From Nitrospira sp. ST-bin5 (GTDB taxonomy: Bacteria; Nitrospirota; Nitrospiria; Nitrospirales; Nitrospiraceae), in contig MSXN01000003.1 of NCBI GenBank assembly GCA_002083555.1, forward strand, positions 265,910 through 329,909: a stretch of 64,000 bases of DNA, given 5' to 3'. Position numbers and translations under genes: made by a program. Under the pieces are notes generated by a model. The model did not search any database, was not told the DNA's origin, and saw nothing but the letters and a program-made list of their open reading frames with translations. Positions 62,914 through 64,000 of this stretch are shown here, piece by piece (position 1 is the first letter of the stretch; the number at the start of each line of letters is the position of its first letter).

Positions 62914-62988
62914 ATGAAAATTCATTCGATGGTCTACAAGGAACCATCACCACACCTTGAACCTGAATGGCTATCTTCTCGCTAGCCG

Positions 62989-63942
62989 CTAATGCGCATG
63001 CCGCGGCGCCACTTTCACCAGTGATCCGCTCTTCTTGCAAAAGGCTTCGATCTGATTCGCAATGTTGTGATAGCACTCGGCCGTCGCCGTATCTGAATTG
63101 AACATCGCGAAGGGTTCGCCCGCATCCGATTGCATCACCACATCCGGATCGAGCGGAATCCGTCCGAGGAACGGCACACCCATATCGTTGGCAGAAGCCT
63201 CTCCCCCGCCCTTGCGGAACACTTCGATATTCTGATGGCAATGCGGACATTCCAGGCCGCTCATATTTTCCACGATCCCGATGATCGGCACTTCGCTATC
63301 TTTGCAGAACGTCACCGACTTGCGTGAATCCAGTAACGCGACTTCTTGCGGCGTCGTGATAATGACCGCGCCGCTGACATTGCCGAGCAGGTCAATCGTC
63401 GTGACCGATTCATTACCGGTTCCCGGCGGCAAATCGATGAACAGGAAGTTCAGATCCTGCCACTCCACGCCGCCCAGCAACTGATTGATGAATTCATACT
63501 TGTACGCGTCGCGCCAGATGATGGGGTCATCGGGATTCTGGAGCAGGAACGACATAGAAGCGATTTTCAGGTTATAGGCCTGAAAAGGAATGATGCCGCC
63601 TGAGGTGCTAATCTTGAGCTTCTGTCCTTCTGCTCCGACCATCTTCGGAATGTTCGGCCCGTGAATATCCATGTCGCAGATGCCCACATGCCAGCCCTTG
63701 AGTGCCAGGCTGACCGCCAGGTTGGTCGTGCAGGTGCTCTTCCCGACGCCCCCCTTGTTGCTCATAATCAACACTTTGTACTCGATGCGCTCCATCCGCT
63801 TGGCGACGAGCCACCGGCTATGGCCTTCTTTATCCTTCTGACAGGATTCGTTTTCGTCACAAATCGCGCAGGCCCACATATAGGTGCAGGAATCGCTTCC
63901 CCCGGATGTGGGCGTTTGAATGACATTCAGTTCACGGGCCAT
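62989..63942 (-). CDS. Mrp/NBP35-family iron-sulfur carrier ATPase
   Basis: 317 aa. N-terminal cysteine cluster (CTYMWACAICDENESC), then the deviant Walker A SNKGGVGKST, DMDIHGPNIPKM, LFIDLPPGTGNE and a C-terminal CPHCH pair that would bridge a 4Fe-4S cluster in the dimer. It delivers Fe-S clusters to target proteins. AAGGACACACT precedes the ATG. The remaining 58 bp of the window upstream hold only a short palindrome (63965-63979) and a possible stop codon of the next gene. Confidence 0.9.
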   Translation of the reverse strand: MARELNVIQTPTSGGSDSCTYMWACAICDENESCQKDKEGHSRWLVAKRMERIEYKVLIMSNKGGVGKSTCTTNLAVSLALKGWHVGICDMDIHGPNIPKMVGAEGQKLKISTSGGIIPFQAYNLKIASMSFLLQNPDDPIIWRDAYKYEFINQLLGGVEWQDLNFLFIDLPPGTGNESVTTIDLLGNVSGAVIITTPQEVALLDSRKSVTFCKDSEVPIIGIVENMSGLECPHCHQNIEVFRKGGGEASANDMGVPFLGRIPLDPDVVMQSDAGEPFAMFNSDTATAECYHNIANQIEAFCKKSGSLVKVAPRHAH

Positions 63943-64000
63943 AGTGTGTCCTTCTATATGACATGAAGCCTGAGGCTTCGGTTATCGACGGGGGTTTCCG

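Noticed and set aside
1..64000. tRNA, rRNA, CRISPR arrays and complete insertion sequences
   Set aside because: None was recognised by eye in either strand. Short tRNAs could be missed without a covariance search such as tRNAscan-SE.

Overview
The window reads as chromosomal DNA of a nitrite-oxidising Nitrospira-type bacterium (phylum Nitrospirota). This is inferred from gene content and not from a marker gene, since no rRNA or tRNA was recognised. The pointers are two paralogous cytochrome bd-like oxidase subunits without a heme-copper oxidase, a block of membrane-bound c-type cytochromes, a protein fusing two cytochrome c domains to an ethylbenzene-dehydrogenase-gamma/NxrC-like domain, a 1619-residue multicopper oxidase, and several molybdenum-cofactor genes of the kind a nitrite oxidoreductase would need. 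DNA is GC-rich, and most genes from 740 to 38112 and from 56861 to the end lie on the minus strand.

Layout. 1-6 kb: end of a WD40 protein, a small secreted protein, a 49-aa orphan, and a sigma-54 response regulator coupled to a large PAS histidine kinase. 6-13.9 kb: housekeeping genes secF-secD-yajC, tgt, argS, a family 9 glycosyltransferase and mobA. 13.9-20.6 kb: respiratory cluster 1 (two mini membrane proteins, bd-like oxidase subunit, three cytochrome c proteins), closed by a strong terminator. 20.7-29 kb: a nine-gene operon around the second bd-like oxidase (O-methyltransferase, DUF420, PCP_red/zinc-ribbon protein, membrane proteins, DUF3047, two membrane-anchored SUMF1 proteins). 29-38 kb: secreted beta-sandwich/carboxypeptidase-regulatory-like proteins, a LolA-like protein, a HEAT-repeat protein and the giant multicopper oxidase. 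38.5-44 kb, plus strand: NarL-type two-component system, receiver-only protein, APC permease, PKD/Ig-like exported protein. 44-47.4 kb: an accessory-looking patch with a DUF2059 protein, a decayed gene fragment, a lone ribbon-helix-helix protein and an HExxH-type putative peptide-modifying enzyme coupled to a 47-aa ORF. 47.7-56.8 kb, plus strand: NFACT/RqcH protein, GAF/sigma-54 activator, a DevBCA/TolC-like export operon and a receiver protein. 56.8-64 kb: 2OG-Fe(II) oxygenase, RRM protein, ABC-2 exporter with a hexaheme cytochrome, mobB, moeA and an Mrp/NBP35 ATPase.

How it fits together. The two bd-like oxidase operons, the cytochromes, the multicopper oxidase and the Mo-cofactor genes point to periplasmic electron transfer in a chemolithotroph. 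The most interesting parts are: (i) the oxidase/cytochrome cluster with unannotated mini-subunits; (ii) the second oxidase operon, which carries tetrapyrrole-enzyme-like domains and SUMF1 proteins without the catalytic cysteine pair of formylglycine enzymes; (iii) the HExxH enzyme with its stop-start-overlapping small ORF and a nearby pseudogene copy of its C-terminus; (iv) a 120-bp dispersed palindromic element present twice, whose terminal stems differ by compensating changes.

Limits. Function names rest on motif recognition by eye. Start sites were chosen from visible ribosome binding sites where possible, and no database or structure search was run.
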